A stretch of DNA of 64,000 nt from Exiguobacterium alkaliphilum 12/1 (GCF_000714435.1 NZ_JJMW01000041.1:1-64000), one strand, 5' to 3'; shown: positions 41,472 to 50,874, counted from the first letter of the stretch. A program made the numbers and translations. Notes: generated by a model not told the origin, from the sequence alone.

Positions 41472-42896
41472 TCATCTTGTCCATTCAAAATATTTACGAG
41501 CGAGGTCAGTGAGCGGGCTGTTGAAGAGACGTTTGCGCCAGTAGAGGTCGGCCGCCTTCTTCACGGCCTCGCTCCGTGATGGATACGGATAAATCATACG
41601 GGACAGCTTTCCAATCTTATCCCCGCGCTGCATCGCGTAGACGACGATTTGCATCCAATCGCCGGCCGTCATTCCGACCGCGTGACCGCCAATGATTTTA
41701 CCGTTCTTCCGCGTGATGATTTTGACGAAACCGGTCTCTTGACGGTCGGCGACGAAACGGTCGACCTCGGACAGCTTCGCTTCAAAGATGTCGACGTCTT
41801 CCCCGTACTGTTCTCGTGCCTCGGCCTCGGTCAAACCGACGTGGAACACTTCCGGGTCCGTGAACGTGATCCACGGCATCTTCTTATAATCGACTTTGTT
41901 CCATAGACCGAACAAGGCGTTCGCGACGACGGCTTTCCCTTCTTCGCCCGCAGCGTGCGTGAACGGGAGCGTATTGATCGTGTCGCCGATTGCAAAGATG
42001 TGCGGTTGTGACGTCCGATACGTCGATGAGACGTCAACGTATCCGTCTTTGACGTGGACGTGGGCCCGGTCGAGGCGAAGCGCCTCGAGCCGTGGCTTTC
42101 GCCCCGTCGCCATGAGCAGCTTGTCCGCTTCGTAATGCACGGTCTCCCCGTAGATTTCCGCTTCGACACGAATCTTGCCGTCCACTTCTGAGATGTGTTT
42201 GACGTCCACGCCAATCTTCAAACGCATCGCCATCTCAAGTTGAGATTTAAGTAGCGTCCGCACCGACTCATCTTCTTTCGGCAAAAACGTATCGAGCGCC
42301 TCGAGCACCGTCACTTGACTGCCTAGCCGAGCGAATGACTGAGCGAGCTCGAGCCCAATCGTGCCGGCTCCGATGACGATGATGCTCTCTGGTAGCGTCT
42401 CCTCGTGGAAGACGTCTTCGTTCGTTAAGTACGGTACCGTATCAAGTCCGTCAATCGGTGGGACGGTCGGTTGCGATCCGGTTGCGATGACGAATTTCTT
42501 CCCAATCAAAAGATCGTCCCCGACTTTTAACTCGTACGGGCTTTGGAACGACGCTTCGCCGATATAAACGTCAACGCCTAACTTCGTAAAACGTTCCGTC
42601 CCGTCATGCTCTTGAATGATTTCGCGGGCACGATCGACACGGGCTTTCGTTGACTGGTAATGGTCTCGTCCATCGAACTCGGTGCCGAGCACGCGGGCTG
42701 CTTGCATCATCGAACTCGCTTCTTTCGAGGCGGCGATGAGCGCCTTTGACGGGATACATCCGACGTGGAGACAGTCGCCCCCGAGGTGCTTCTTCTTCTC
42801 GACGAGCGCGACTTTCGCGCCTAGGTTGGCCGCACCTGCGGCGACCGTCATCCCGGCGGCGCCACCTCCGATTACAATCAATTGGTAATCCTTCAT
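41472..42896 (-). CDS. Pyridine nucleotide-disulfide oxidoreductase (dihydrolipoamide dehydrogenase/MerA-like)
   Basis: 474 residues. N-terminal FAD motif VIGGGAAGMTVAAGAANLGAKVALVEK, redox-active cysteines in GGDCLHVGCIPSKALI (CxxxxC), NAD motif VIGAGTIGLELAQSFARLGSQVTVLE and a C-terminal dimerisation domain. No lipoyl-complex genes are nearby, so it is probably a stand-alone disulfide or quinone reductase. It overlaps the DUF1499 gene upstream by 4 nt, and start ATG at 42896 follows GGAGG. Confidence 0.88.
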   Translation of the reverse strand: MKDYQLIVIGGGAAGMTVAAGAANLGAKVALVEKKKHLGGDCLHVGCIPSKALIAASKEASSMMQAARVLGTEFDGRDHYQSTKARVDRAREIIQEHDGTERFTKLGVDVYIGEASFQSPYELKVGDDLLIGKKFVIATGSQPTVPPIDGLDTVPYLTNEDVFHEETLPESIIVIGAGTIGLELAQSFARLGSQVTVLEALDTFLPKEDESVRTLLKSQLEMAMRLKIGVDVKHISEVDGKIRVEAEIYGETVHYEADKLLMATGRKPRLEALRLDRAHVHVKDGYVDVSSTYRTSQPHIFAIGDTINTLPFTHAAGEEGKAVVANALFGLWNKVDYKKMPWITFTDPEVFHVGLTEAEAREQYGEDVDIFEAKLSEVDRFVADRQETGFVKIITRKNGKIIGGHAVGMTAGDWMQIVVYAMQRGDKIGKLSRMIYPYPSRSEAVKKAADLYWRKRLFNSPLTDLARKYFEWTR

Positions 42897-43258
42897 TTGA
42901 TCAACCTCCGATATCGTTCACTCACGTCTTCCATCCGTCTCCGGTTGACCCCAAAGTCGTATTGACCGACCCGTGCAGCCGAACGAAATTCAATTTGTCG
43001 TGTCTCGTCGTCGAATAAAAACTCGACGTCATCTTTAAACTTCATCACTTTCGTCGCGACGACGTAATGGAGTGACTCTTCGGTCTCGTCGATGAGCTCG
43101 GTCCGCGGCAATTGCCCCATGACCATCTTAATCGCTCCGACCGTCTCGGCCCGGTCGCGCCCGTACGGAAGCGGCTCCATCTTGAGCGCCTCGTTCGACG
43201 TCTGTGTCGATACGGCGTTCGGTGTCCCTTTAATTGGTTTCAATGATTTCGTGGCCAC
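42893..43258 (-). CDS. DUF1499 family protein
   Basis: 121 residues. The sequence GTPNAVSTQTSNEALKMEPLPY and VATKVMKFKDDVEFLFDDETRQIEFRSAARVGQYDFGVNRRRME match the DUF1499 family, of unknown function. Start GTG at 43258 with GGGAGG 8 nt upstream. That ribosome site is part of a 9-bp hairpin with a sequence after the kinase gene (43264-43315). Translationally coupled to the flavoprotein. Confidence 0.85.
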   Translation of the reverse strand: MATKSLKPIKGTPNAVSTQTSNEALKMEPLPYGRDRAETVGAIKMVMGQLPRTELIDETEESLHYVVATKVMKFKDDVEFLFDDETRQIEFRSAARVGQYDFGVNRRRMEDVSERYRRLIK

Positions 43259-43263
43259 GCGAA

Positions 43264-43315
43264 AAACCTCCCTTATTCTACATACAATTACATGTATCCT
43301 GAATCGGGGAGGTTT
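43264..43315 (-). other. Hairpin joining the end of the kinase operon and the ribosome site of the DUF1499 gene
   Basis: AAACCTCCC (minus strand, 43315-43307) is exactly complementary to GGGAGGTTT (43272-43264), which contains the DUF1499 Shine-Dalgarno sequence. The 34-nt loop holds the probable DUF1499 promoter (-10 TAGAAT). The direction does not place it after the kinase operon, which ends at 43323; see findings. Confidence 0.4.
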
Positions 43316-43322
43316 AACCCTA

Positions 43323-44702
43323 TTAATGTAACTCGCTCGGGTCGAGCGGCAAGAGGACGGTCACGGTCGTACCCTGCCCGACCTCGCTCTCGATGACGAG
43401 TTTTCCTTCATGCGCTTCAATCAACTCTTTGGCGATGGCAAGGCCGAGGCCGCTACTGCCTTCGGTCACTTGCGCCTGATAGAACATCTCGGTGATGCGT
43501 TGTAAATGTTCTTTTGAGATGCCCGGTCCTTCATCGATAATCGAGATGAAGGCGACCCGTTCCGACTGAACGAACCGAACCGTCAACGTCCCGCCTTCCG
43601 GCGAGAATCGAATCGCGTTGTCGAGCAAGTTCAAAAACACTTGCTTCAGTCGATTCTCATCGAATAGACCCGTCGATTTTTGTGGATACCGCTCGATGAG
43701 GGTAATCTGTTTATCCTCAAGCGACTGTTTTAGTTGCACGGACACTTTACGCAACAACGTGACGAGGTCGAGTTCCTGACGATACAAGACGAGGCGGCTC
43801 TCTTCGATCTTCGTGTAATCGAGGAGCTGCTCGACGAGGCCGATCATCCGCTCGGTCTCAGAATGGATGATGCTGAGGCCGAGCTCGGTCTCTTCGGACA
43901 ACTTCTCGTTGCCGCCGCGAATCGTCTCGGTCCATCCTTTGATTGACGTGAGCGGTGTCCGCAGTTCATGGGACACGTTCGATAAAAATTCGTTCCGTGT
44001 CGACTGATGCTGCTGCACTTTCGCCCCTAAGTACGTCAACGTCCGCGCGAGCGCCCCAAGCTCATGTTTCTCATTCGAGTAGACTTCGAGATCGAAATCT
44101 CCTTGTGCCATCTCATCGGCCGTCTCGATGATTTCTCGAATCGGACGGACGAACCGGTCCGCGATGCGAATGACCGCGTAGAGGGCGATGAGCCAGATGA
44201 AGACGCCAATCATGACGACCGCCATCCAAATCTCTCGGATGAGCGTGTCGAGGTCTTCGAGCGGGCGGGTGAAGCTGATGGCGAGTTCGCTCGTTTCCCC
44301 GGTCATAATCGGGCTCGTTACCGATAAGAAGTGTTCGTCCCCGACATCGTAATCTTGAACGACCGATTCCCCTCGGGCCAAGCGGTCGAGTTGCGACTCG
44401 GTGAACAGCGCCTGTTGATCTCGTTGTCCGGTCGTCTTGATGATGTCGCCGCTTCGGTCGACAATCGTCAAATCCGTTCCCGGGTAACCGAACGTCCGTA
44501 CGAGCACCGAGAAGGCACTCGGCGTCTCGAAGCCGACTTGCGCTTGCGGATACAGATAGGCACTCGTCGTGGCGTGACTGAGGAGCGCCTCGGACTCATA
44601 CTCATAGTAATAGCGATACGTACCGTAAGAGAGGACGCTCACGAGCAGGACGAGGACGAGTGTGACGACAATCATAATGCGAAGGACAAGCTGTTGCTTC
44701 AT
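43323..44702 (-). CDS. Two-component sensor histidine kinase (HAMP-HisKA-HATPase)
   Basis: 459 residues. Two membrane spans (about 8-27 and 160-182) flank an extracytoplasmic sensor domain. A HAMP linker (IRPIREIIETADEMAQGDFDLEVYS), HisKA box NVSHELRTPLTSIKGW and an HATPase region (NLLDNAIRFS, DEGPGIS, GSSGLGLAIA) follow. It overlaps the response regulator gene by 4 nt. Signal unknown. Confidence 0.92.
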   Translation of the reverse strand: MKQQLVLRIMIVVTLVLVLLVSVLSYGTYRYYYEYESEALLSHATTSAYLYPQAQVGFETPSAFSVLVRTFGYPGTDLTIVDRSGDIIKTTGQRDQQALFTESQLDRLARGESVVQDYDVGDEHFLSVTSPIMTGETSELAISFTRPLEDLDTLIREIWMAVVMIGVFIWLIALYAVIRIADRFVRPIREIIETADEMAQGDFDLEVYSNEKHELGALARTLTYLGAKVQQHQSTRNEFLSNVSHELRTPLTSIKGWTETIRGGNEKLSEETELGLSIIHSETERMIGLVEQLLDYTKIEESRLVLYRQELDLVTLLRKVSVQLKQSLEDKQITLIERYPQKSTGLFDENRLKQVFLNLLDNAIRFSPEGGTLTVRFVQSERVAFISIIDEGPGISKEHLQRITEMFYQAQVTEGSSGLGLAIAKELIEAHEGKLVIESEVGQGTTVTVLLPLDPSELH

Positions 44703-45391
44703 CCGTCATGTCTCCGCCACTTGTACCCATGCCCCCACAGCGTCTCAATGAACGCCGGATGGCTCGGATCATCTTCAATCTTTTGCCGCAGTCGCCGAAT
44801 GTTCACGTCTACGGTCTTCCGGTCCCCGAAGTAATTGATGCCCCAAACCGCGTCGAGCAAGGCGTCGCGCGACAAGACGACTTCCTCGTTTTGGACGAGA
44901 TGGCAAATCAAGTCGTATTCGGTCGGTGTCAAGTCAATCGGTTGCCCGTACTTCGTCACTTGCTTGGCTGCAAGGTCGATGGCGAACGGTCCCGACTTCA
45001 ACCGTTTCTTCTCTTTACGCTTCACTTTCTCGACCCGGCGAAGGAGCGCCTGAATCCGGGCGACGAGTTCGCCTGGACTGAACGGTTTGGCGATGTAGTC
45101 GTCCGCACCTTTCCCGAGCCCTTCAATCTTATCCTCTTCAAGCGTCCGTGCCGTCAACATGATGATCCCGACGTTCTCGTCTAAGTCGCGAATCGCCGCG
45201 CATGCTTCGAATCCGTCCATTTCTGGCATCATGACATCGAGCAAGACGATATCGAACGGCTGGCGGTCAAACGCCGTTACCGCCTCACGTCCGTTCGTCG
45301 CCTCAAACACATCAAACCCGGCTCGCTTTAAATTTACGATGATGAAGCTGCGAATCGCATGCTCATCCTCGGCTACTAATATCCGATTCAT
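44699..45391 (-). CDS. OmpR/PhoB-family response regulator
   Basis: 230 residues. Receiver domain with phospho-acceptor Asp52 (VLLDVMMPEMDG), Lys near residue 101 in AKPFSPGEL, and a winged-helix DNA-binding domain (LTPTEYDLICHLVQN...VDVNIRRLRQKIEDDPSHPAFIETLWGHGYKW). Cognate partner of the kinase that overlaps it. ATG at 45391 follows AGAGGTGG. Confidence 0.93.
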   Translation of the reverse strand: MNRILVAEDEHAIRSFIIVNLKRAGFDVFEATNGREAVTAFDRQPFDIVLLDVMMPEMDGFEACAAIRDLDENVGIIMLTARTLEEDKIEGLGKGADDYIAKPFSPGELVARIQALLRRVEKVKRKEKKRLKSGPFAIDLAAKQVTKYGQPIDLTPTEYDLICHLVQNEEVVLSRDALLDAVWGINYFGDRKTVDVNIRRLRQKIEDDPSHPAFIETLWGHGYKWRRHDG

Positions 45392-45515
45392 ATATCCACC
45401 TCTTCTGAAGTTCACTTCTCTACATTATAGTTACGTTTTTGCGACAAGGTTGTCAATTGACCTCAAATCGTATTAGGATGGAGTCATTAGATTCCGAAGG
45501 AGGACTCATCCCGAT

Positions 45516-46337
45516 ATGAGTTATAAAATGATTGTGTTAGATATGGACGATACGTTGCTCACGAGTGACCATACGATTTCCCCGAAAACGAAAGCCGCGC
45601 TCCTCGACGCCCAAGAGCGTGGACATAAAGTCGTCCTCGCGAGCGGCCGTCCGACATACGCGATGTGGGATGCCGCCCGTGAGCTCGAGCTCGCGAAATA
45701 CGGCAGCTTCATCTTGTCGTTTAACGGTGCGTCCATCATCAACTGTGCGACGAACGAAGAAATCTTCTCGAGCACGCTCACACCTGAAACGGTCGCATAC
45801 CTCCATGATATCAGTGTACGCGAGGAAATCGCGATTCATACGTACATCGGTAACGAAATCGTAACCGATCAACCAAACCCGTACACCGACATCGAAGGAG
45901 ATTTGACGGGAATGCCCGTCATCCATGTCGACGATTTCAAACAGACAGTGACGACACCGGTCGTCAAATGTCTCATGCTCGCGGACGGGGATACGCTCGC
46001 ACCGATCGAGACGAAGCTCCAAATCGAACTCGAAGGTGAACTCGCCGTCGCCCGTTCGAAGCCGTTCTTCCTCGAATTCACGGAAGCCGGTGTCACAAAA
46101 GGAACGAGCCTTGCCTTCTTGTCCGAGCATGTCGGCATCGAGCAAAGCCATGTCATCGCCTGCGGTGACGGGAATAACGACTTGACGATGATTGAATGGG
46201 CCGGTCTTGGCGTCGCCATGGGCAACGCCAATGCAACGGTCAAAGGCAAAGCCGATTTCATCACGAAATCAAACGACGAAGACGGCATCGCTCACGTCAT
46301 CGAGACGTTCATGAGCAGTGTCCTCGTCGATCAGTAA
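45516..46337 (+). CDS. Cof-type HAD-IIB phosphatase
   Basis: 273 residues. Motif I DMDDTLL (residues 8-14), motif II LASGRP, and motif III/IV VTKGTSLAFLSEHVGI...IACGDGNNDLTM mark the Cof/YidA subfamily of haloacid dehalogenase phosphatases, acting on sugar or cofactor phosphates. Start ATG at 45516 follows AAGGAGG. It may be co-transcribed with the downstream esterase (36 nt gap). Confidence 0.93.
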   Translation: MSYKMIVLDMDDTLLTSDHTISPKTKAALLDAQERGHKVVLASGRPTYAMWDAARELELAKYGSFILSFNGASIINCATNEEIFSSTLTPETVAYLHDISVREEIAIHTYIGNEIVTDQPNPYTDIEGDLTGMPVIHVDDFKQTVTTPVVKCLMLADGDTLAPIETKLQIELEGELAVARSKPFFLEFTEAGVTKGTSLAFLSEHVGIEQSHVIACGDGNNDLTMIEWAGLGVAMGNANATVKGKADFITKSNDEDGIAHVIETFMSSVLVDQ

Positions 46338-46372
46338 ATCGTGAAGCAACGCTTCATAAAGGAGGAAGTATG

Positions 46373-47365
46373 ATGAATAAAGGATTGAAACGAGCAGGAC
46401 TCGGACTAGTCGGGACGGCCGTCGCCGGAGCCGCGTACGTATTCTTGTCCCCGAAACCGACGTCCCGCCTCGTCAAAACCTCATTTTCCGGTGGCAACGA
46501 AGTCGCAATGAAAGGATTTGACGAAGTCGTTCAAAAGACGTCGGTCCGAAAAGATATCGACTATCATTCGTCTTACGAGAACGGGACGTTTGATTTGATT
46601 CGTTATGAAGGCGACAAGCAAGTCCCGACCATCTTTTGGGTGCACGGCGGTTCGTTCGTCGGCGGTGACAAGGCCGACGTCTTCAAATATGCGACGTCCA
46701 TCGCGAGTAACGGCTACAACGTCGTCAGCATCAACTATGCGCTCGCGCCGGACGTAACGTATCCCGTGCCGCTCCAACAAATCGAGGAAGCGTACGCCTA
46801 TATCGTCGAGAACAACGACCGCTTCCGGCTCGACCTCGACCGCGTCTTTTTCGCCGGCGATTCAAACGGCGCGCAACTCGTCGCTCAGTTCGTCGGTATT
46901 CAATTGAACGACGGCTACGCCCCATCAGCCGAAGTGAAGCAAGTCGTACCGAAACAATCGATTCTCGGGACGATTTTGATGTCTGGCCCGTACGACTTGA
47001 AGCGGACGATGCTCGAGTCGTCAAAAGCGGTCAACCGCTTCCTGTTCAAACGGATCGGGTGGGCGTACTTCGGGACGTATAACTGGGAGAACCTCCCCGT
47101 CGTTACGGAAGCGTCCCCGCTCGTCAACATTCCAGCGACGTTCGTCCCGACGTTTATCACGGACGGCAACACGGGCTCGTTCGAGGCGCAGGCAAAAGAG
47201 TTCGCCACCATCCTCGCCGGTCGCACCGATGTGACGAGCGTGTTCTATGACGAAGGAGAACTTGGTCACGCGTATCACTTCGAGATGGACAAACCGGCCG
47301 CGAGTTCGACGTATCGCCGCCTCATCACGTTCTTGCGCGATACGACAACGTCAGTCAATCCGTGA
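46373..47365 (+). CDS. Alpha/beta hydrolase (esterase/lipase)
   Basis: 330 residues. An N-terminal hydrophobic segment (about 9-25) suggests a signal anchor. FWVHGGSFVGGDK is the oxyanion-hole motif and FFAGDSNGAQL the nucleophile elbow; GHAYHFE supplies the histidine. The fold and lengths resemble the hydrolase at 2155-3090. The second of two adjacent ATGs is used (GGAGG 7 nt upstream). Confidence 0.85.
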   Translation: MNKGLKRAGLGLVGTAVAGAAYVFLSPKPTSRLVKTSFSGGNEVAMKGFDEVVQKTSVRKDIDYHSSYENGTFDLIRYEGDKQVPTIFWVHGGSFVGGDKADVFKYATSIASNGYNVVSINYALAPDVTYPVPLQQIEEAYAYIVENNDRFRLDLDRVFFAGDSNGAQLVAQFVGIQLNDGYAPSAEVKQVVPKQSILGTILMSGPYDLKRTMLESSKAVNRFLFKRIGWAYFGTYNWENLPVVTEASPLVNIPATFVPTFITDGNTGSFEAQAKEFATILAGRTDVTSVFYDEGELGHAYHFEMDKPAASSTYRRLITFLRDTTTSVNP

Positions 47366-47380
47366 CCATCGTCGTTCCGC

Positions 47381-47422
47381 AAAAATGACCGCCTACTCTT
47401 GCGAGTGGGCGGTCATTTTTTT
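47381..47422. terminator. Bidirectional intrinsic terminator
   Basis: Stem AAAAATGACCGCC / GGCGGTCATTTTT extended by TACTC/GAGTG, between convergent genes. Confidence 0.9.
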
Positions 47423-47432
47423 CTCGTCTTGT

Positions 47433-48998
47433 TCAAATGTGTAGCAAATCAAACGCCCGGCCAATCAGTTCGTTCCGTGAAGCGGATGTCGCACGTAACT
47501 GTTGGAGCCGTTCAATGAGCGCCTGCTTTAGCGTCTCGGATTCGACGAGTTCGAGACACTCGATTTGAAGCAACCAGGCGTCCGCGTGGTCTTCGAGGAT
47601 CGTCGGGACGATCTCATCGATAGATGCTCCTTGTTCGCGCAAGTTACGGACACGGTTGAACATCGGATCGTCGTTCGTCCAAACGCGCGCATCTCGTTCG
47701 ACGATGACCGGTTTTTCGATGAGGACGAGCTCCTCGACGTCGGTCCCCGGAAAGACCGACGGAATCGAATCTTGGCGAATTTCAAGTGTCGCCAGTTCGA
47801 TTCGGCGCCCTTCCAGCTCAATGACGACATTTTCTAAACGCAACTCGTCTGCCGTCTCGTTGACGACCTGTCCATCGAGTCGAATCGCTGCCGTCGCCAA
47901 CACGTCTTGAATCGGCCCGTCGAGAATGAGCAAACCGTGGTTCTCGAGGTTCGTTAATTGTCCGTTGTCTACTTTCACACAATCGTTCCATTGGATGAGG
48001 ACGTGCCCATCGTGCTTCGTCATGTGGCGGACCACGCCGACTCGGTCCGTCCCGTCTTCGAGGCGGACGGTCGCCTGACTGCCCGAGGCGAGCGCCTTCT
48101 CGATTGAGGCGATGCCGCCCTGATGAACGGCCATTCGGCGCTCGAGCTCGTCAAGCGCATCGGTCAAAGCGTCAAAGTCCCGGATGACGAACAGCTCACG
48201 TTGCATATTCGTCACGTCTTGTTTCGTCTCGAGGGCGTGTTCGAGGTCGAACGGATGCTTCGTGACGGTGTCTGTCAAACAGTGACGACTCTCGCCTACT
48301 GAAGACAAGAGGCCTGCCCCGTAGATAAGCGGGTTGTCAACGTCACCGATTAAGCCGAACTCGACCGTCCACCAAAAGATGCGCGCGACTTGTTGCGCTT
48401 CAGAGAATCCGGTCACTTGCGCTTTCGCCGCATGGACCGCCGCCTCTGCCGCTGCAATCTCTTCATCCGTCGAGTTGGCGTTCTCCTTCACGACAGTCAA
48501 CCGTTTCAAAGCCGCGAACGAGGCATGCTCTTCCCGGTTCATGAACGCCTTGGCACCAAGTTGACCGAACCGTTTAACGATATTTGAAAAATCGGGGTCC
48601 ATCAGCATCGGGGCATGGCCAGCCGCTTCATGAATGATGTCCGGCGCCGGGCTGTATAAGATGTTTTCGACTTTTCGGATATCGGTCGCGACCGGAAGCA
48701 TCCCGTTCCCTTGGAAGTCGAAGAAGGCGACACCAGGGATGAGTCCATCGACGGCGACCGTCGACCATCCGGCCGAACGCATCTCTTCGGTCATCGCCTC
48801 GACGTTTGGCAACCGTTCCGGCCCCATCCCGGTCTTCTTCAATCCCTCGATGTAAAACGGGTGGGCTTTCCCTTCGAGCGTATGCAAGTTGAGCCGTAAG
48901 ACGAACCGCCAAACAGCGTGATCGGTCGGCGTGTACTCATCGTAGAATTGTGGAGAGATATGTGGCGCCAAGTGGCGTGGGATCAGTTGTGTCAACAT
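47433..48998 (-). CDS. Aromatic amino acid hydroxylase (phenylalanine 4-monooxygenase type) with long C-terminal extension
   Basis: 521 residues. The iron ligands are His123 and His128 in IIHEAAGHAPML and Glu213 in WTVEFG, as in biopterin-dependent hydroxylases. There is no N-terminal ACT domain; about 300 further residues of unclear function follow the catalytic core. It probably converts phenylalanine to tyrosine. A T-box leader upstream (49026-49290) appears to have a tyrosine specifier, consistent with that product. Confidence 0.88.
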   Translation of the reverse strand: MLTQLIPRHLAPHISPQFYDEYTPTDHAVWRFVLRLNLHTLEGKAHPFYIEGLKKTGMGPERLPNVEAMTEEMRSAGWSTVAVDGLIPGVAFFDFQGNGMLPVATDIRKVENILYSPAPDIIHEAAGHAPMLMDPDFSNIVKRFGQLGAKAFMNREEHASFAALKRLTVVKENANSTDEEIAAAEAAVHAAKAQVTGFSEAQQVARIFWWTVEFGLIGDVDNPLIYGAGLLSSVGESRHCLTDTVTKHPFDLEHALETKQDVTNMQRELFVIRDFDALTDALDELERRMAVHQGGIASIEKALASGSQATVRLEDGTDRVGVVRHMTKHDGHVLIQWNDCVKVDNGQLTNLENHGLLILDGPIQDVLATAAIRLDGQVVNETADELRLENVVIELEGRRIELATLEIRQDSIPSVFPGTDVEELVLIEKPVIVERDARVWTNDDPMFNRVRNLREQGASIDEIVPTILEDHADAWLLQIECLELVESETLKQALIERLQQLRATSASRNELIGRAFDLLHI

Positions 48999-49025
48999 GT
49001 TGGTTCCTCCTTTTGTGTATGAAAC

Positions 49026-49290
49026 GTCAAAAAGTCCCTATCGAATCACTCGATAGGGACGACGGTTGCCGCGGTACCACCCTGATTACTAGACAGACGT
49101 CTAGTCACTTCATTCCGGTAACGGGGGACCGCTCAATCGTTGAGAGCTCGCAAACTGTAATTCGATTCATCTTTTGGGCGTGTTCGCAGCACCACACGCT
49201 CTCTGGGCCAGGGAAGATGTCTCTACTTCGGTTTGGTCATCACTTTTACTGTTATACAGTTATGCTTTTATGCACATTCGCTTTTAAGCA
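49026..49290 (-). promoter_or_regulatory. T-box leader of the aromatic amino acid hydroxylase gene
   Basis: On the minus strand: the AAGTAGAGACA block near the stem I base, the antiterminator motif AGGGTGGTACCGCGG (about 49069-49084), and a terminator stem GTCCCTATCGA / TCGATAGGGAC (49034-49060) with a T5 tail. A candidate specifier is TAC (Tyr) in GAATTACAG. This occupies most of the roughly 370-nt gap before ung. Confidence 0.9.
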
Positions 49291-49342
49291 CTAAAGCATC
49301 TTGTTGGTAGTAACGATACCAGACCTTTTTTCTGACGTCAAC

Positions 49343-49372
49343 CAAAAAAACAGTCCGCATGCGCGAACTGTC
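49343..49372 (-). terminator. Intrinsic terminator of ung
   Basis: Imperfect stem ACAGT..CGC / GCG..ACTGT with seven T following on the minus strand. Confidence 0.7.
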
Positions 49373-50048
49373 ATAAACACCAATCGATTTCTTCGACGCC
49401 CCATTCACTGAGCTTCGCATTCACTTGCGAGAATGGCTTTGAACCAAAGAAGCCGCGGTGGGCCGAGAGCGGGCTCGGATGGACCGATGTCAAAATTAAG
49501 TGCTGCTCACCGATGAGCGTCTGTTTTTTCTTGGCATCGTTACCCCAAAGAATAAAAACGATTGGTTGCTCTCGATTGCCAAGCTCTCGGATGATCGTGT
49601 CGGTGAACGTTTCCCATCCTTGACCCCGGTGTGAACCGGCTTTGCCCGCCTCGACTGTGAGCGCCGTATTGAGGAGCAATACGCCCTGGCGCGCCCACTT
49701 CTCAAGGTTCCCACTCTTCGGTGGTGTACAACCGATGTCATCGGCCAGCTCTTGGAAGATGTTTCGAAGCGATGGTGGGAAACGAACGCCGTCCTGTACC
49801 GAAAAGCTGAGGCCGTGCGCCTGATTCGGGCCATGATACGGATCTTGTCCGAGAATGACGCACTTGACGTCCTTGAACTTCGTGTAGACGAACGCGTTCC
49901 AAATGTCTTGGCGCGCCGGATAGACCGTCGTCGTGTTATACGCCTCGTCGACGAACGTCTTCAACGCTTGAAAATATGTCTCCTCCATCTCGGATTCAAT
50001 CAAATGTGACCAGTCCCCGAGCAGGCGGTCTGATAATTGTTCTCCCAT
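49371..50048 (-). CDS. ung: Uracil-DNA glycosylase (family 1)
   Basis: 225 residues. VILGQDPYHGPNQAHGLSFSV (catalytic Asp in GQDPYHG), LLLNTALTVEAGKAGSH and the leucine-loop motif LTSVHPSPLSAHRGFFG are complete. It removes uracil from DNA. Start ATG at 50048 follows GGGGAGGA. Confidence 0.97.
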   Translation of the reverse strand: MGEQLSDRLLGDWSHLIESEMEETYFQALKTFVDEAYNTTTVYPARQDIWNAFVYTKFKDVKCVILGQDPYHGPNQAHGLSFSVQDGVRFPPSLRNIFQELADDIGCTPPKSGNLEKWARQGVLLLNTALTVEAGKAGSHRGQGWETFTDTIIRELGNREQPIVFILWGNDAKKKQTLIGEQHLILTSVHPSPLSAHRGFFGSKPFSQVNAKLSEWGVEEIDWCL

Positions 50049-50098
50049 AGGTGTCCTCCCCTTTCCGTTCTATCATACCCAAATGTAGCGCAAGCAAA

Positions 50099-50124
50099 AA
50101 GGCGAGCCCGCATGGACTCGCCTT
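50099..50124 (-). terminator. Intrinsic terminator of the azoreductase gene
   Basis: AAGGCGAG / CTCGCCTT with a 10-nt loop and TTTTT on the minus strand. Confidence 0.85.
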
Positions 50125-50130
50125 CAATCA

Positions 50131-50766
50131 TTATACGGTTACCGCACCAGCAACTTCTTTCGCGAGTGTCTCGGCTTTCGCTTTCGCGTCAGCGACGATT
50201 TCTTCAATCTTGTCTGGGAATTGGTTCATTCCTTCAACCGCAAGCGTCGTCACGTCTGTCACGCCAACGAACGCGAGCGCTTGACGAAGGTATGCGTCAG
50301 CGAAGTTAAGGTCAGTGCCCGTGTAGACGCCGCCTGTCCCTTGAATGTGGATCGCTTGTTTGTTCTCGAGAAGACCGACCGGGCCTTGCTCTGTGTAACG
50401 GAACGTCTTACCAGCCGAAAGAACGCTGTCGAGGAACATTTTCATGCGGGCCGGGAAGAAGAAGTTCCACATTGGTGTCGCGAAGACGTAAACGTCCGCT
50501 TCCATGAACTTCTCGAGCATGCCGTTCATCGTCGCGACTTTCTTCGCTTCTACGTCCGTGAGCGCTTCGCCTGAAGCGAATTTTCCCCATGCGCTGAGGA
50601 CGTCGCCGTCGATTTCTTGAACGTCTACGTCGTAAAGTTCGATCGCCTCGATGTCGAGCGATGCGTTCTCTTCTTTGAGTGTCGTCATGAACGTCTCAGC
50701 GACTTGCTTGCTATATGACAATTCCGTCGGTTTCGGGTTAGCAGATACGTAAAGTACTTTTTTCAT
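50131..50766 (-). CDS. azoR: FMN-dependent NADH-azoreductase
   Basis: 211 residues. N-terminal flavodoxin-like segment VLYVSANPKPTELSYSKQVAETF (phosphate-binding), FATPMWNFFFPARMKMFLDSVLSAGKTFRY and GTGGVYTG match AzoR. It reduces azo dyes and quinones. It lies just downstream of a MarR-family gene on the same strand; such regulators commonly control quinone-responsive azoreductases. ATG at 50766 follows GGAGGAAG. Confidence 0.93.
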   Translation of the reverse strand: MKKVLYVSANPKPTELSYSKQVAETFMTTLKEENASLDIEAIELYDVDVQEIDGDVLSAWGKFASGEALTDVEAKKVATMNGMLEKFMEADVYVFATPMWNFFFPARMKMFLDSVLSAGKTFRYTEQGPVGLLENKQAIHIQGTGGVYTGTDLNFADAYLRQALAFVGVTDVTTLAVEGMNQFPDKIEEIVADAKAKAETLAKEVAGAVTV

Positions 50767-50874
50767 AATGGCTTCCTCCATCTATTCAAATCTCTATTTT
50801 TTATAACAACAGTTAGAACTATACCAGCTGTATATCTCATCGTCAATTATTTTGATTTCAAGATAAAAGTGCAT

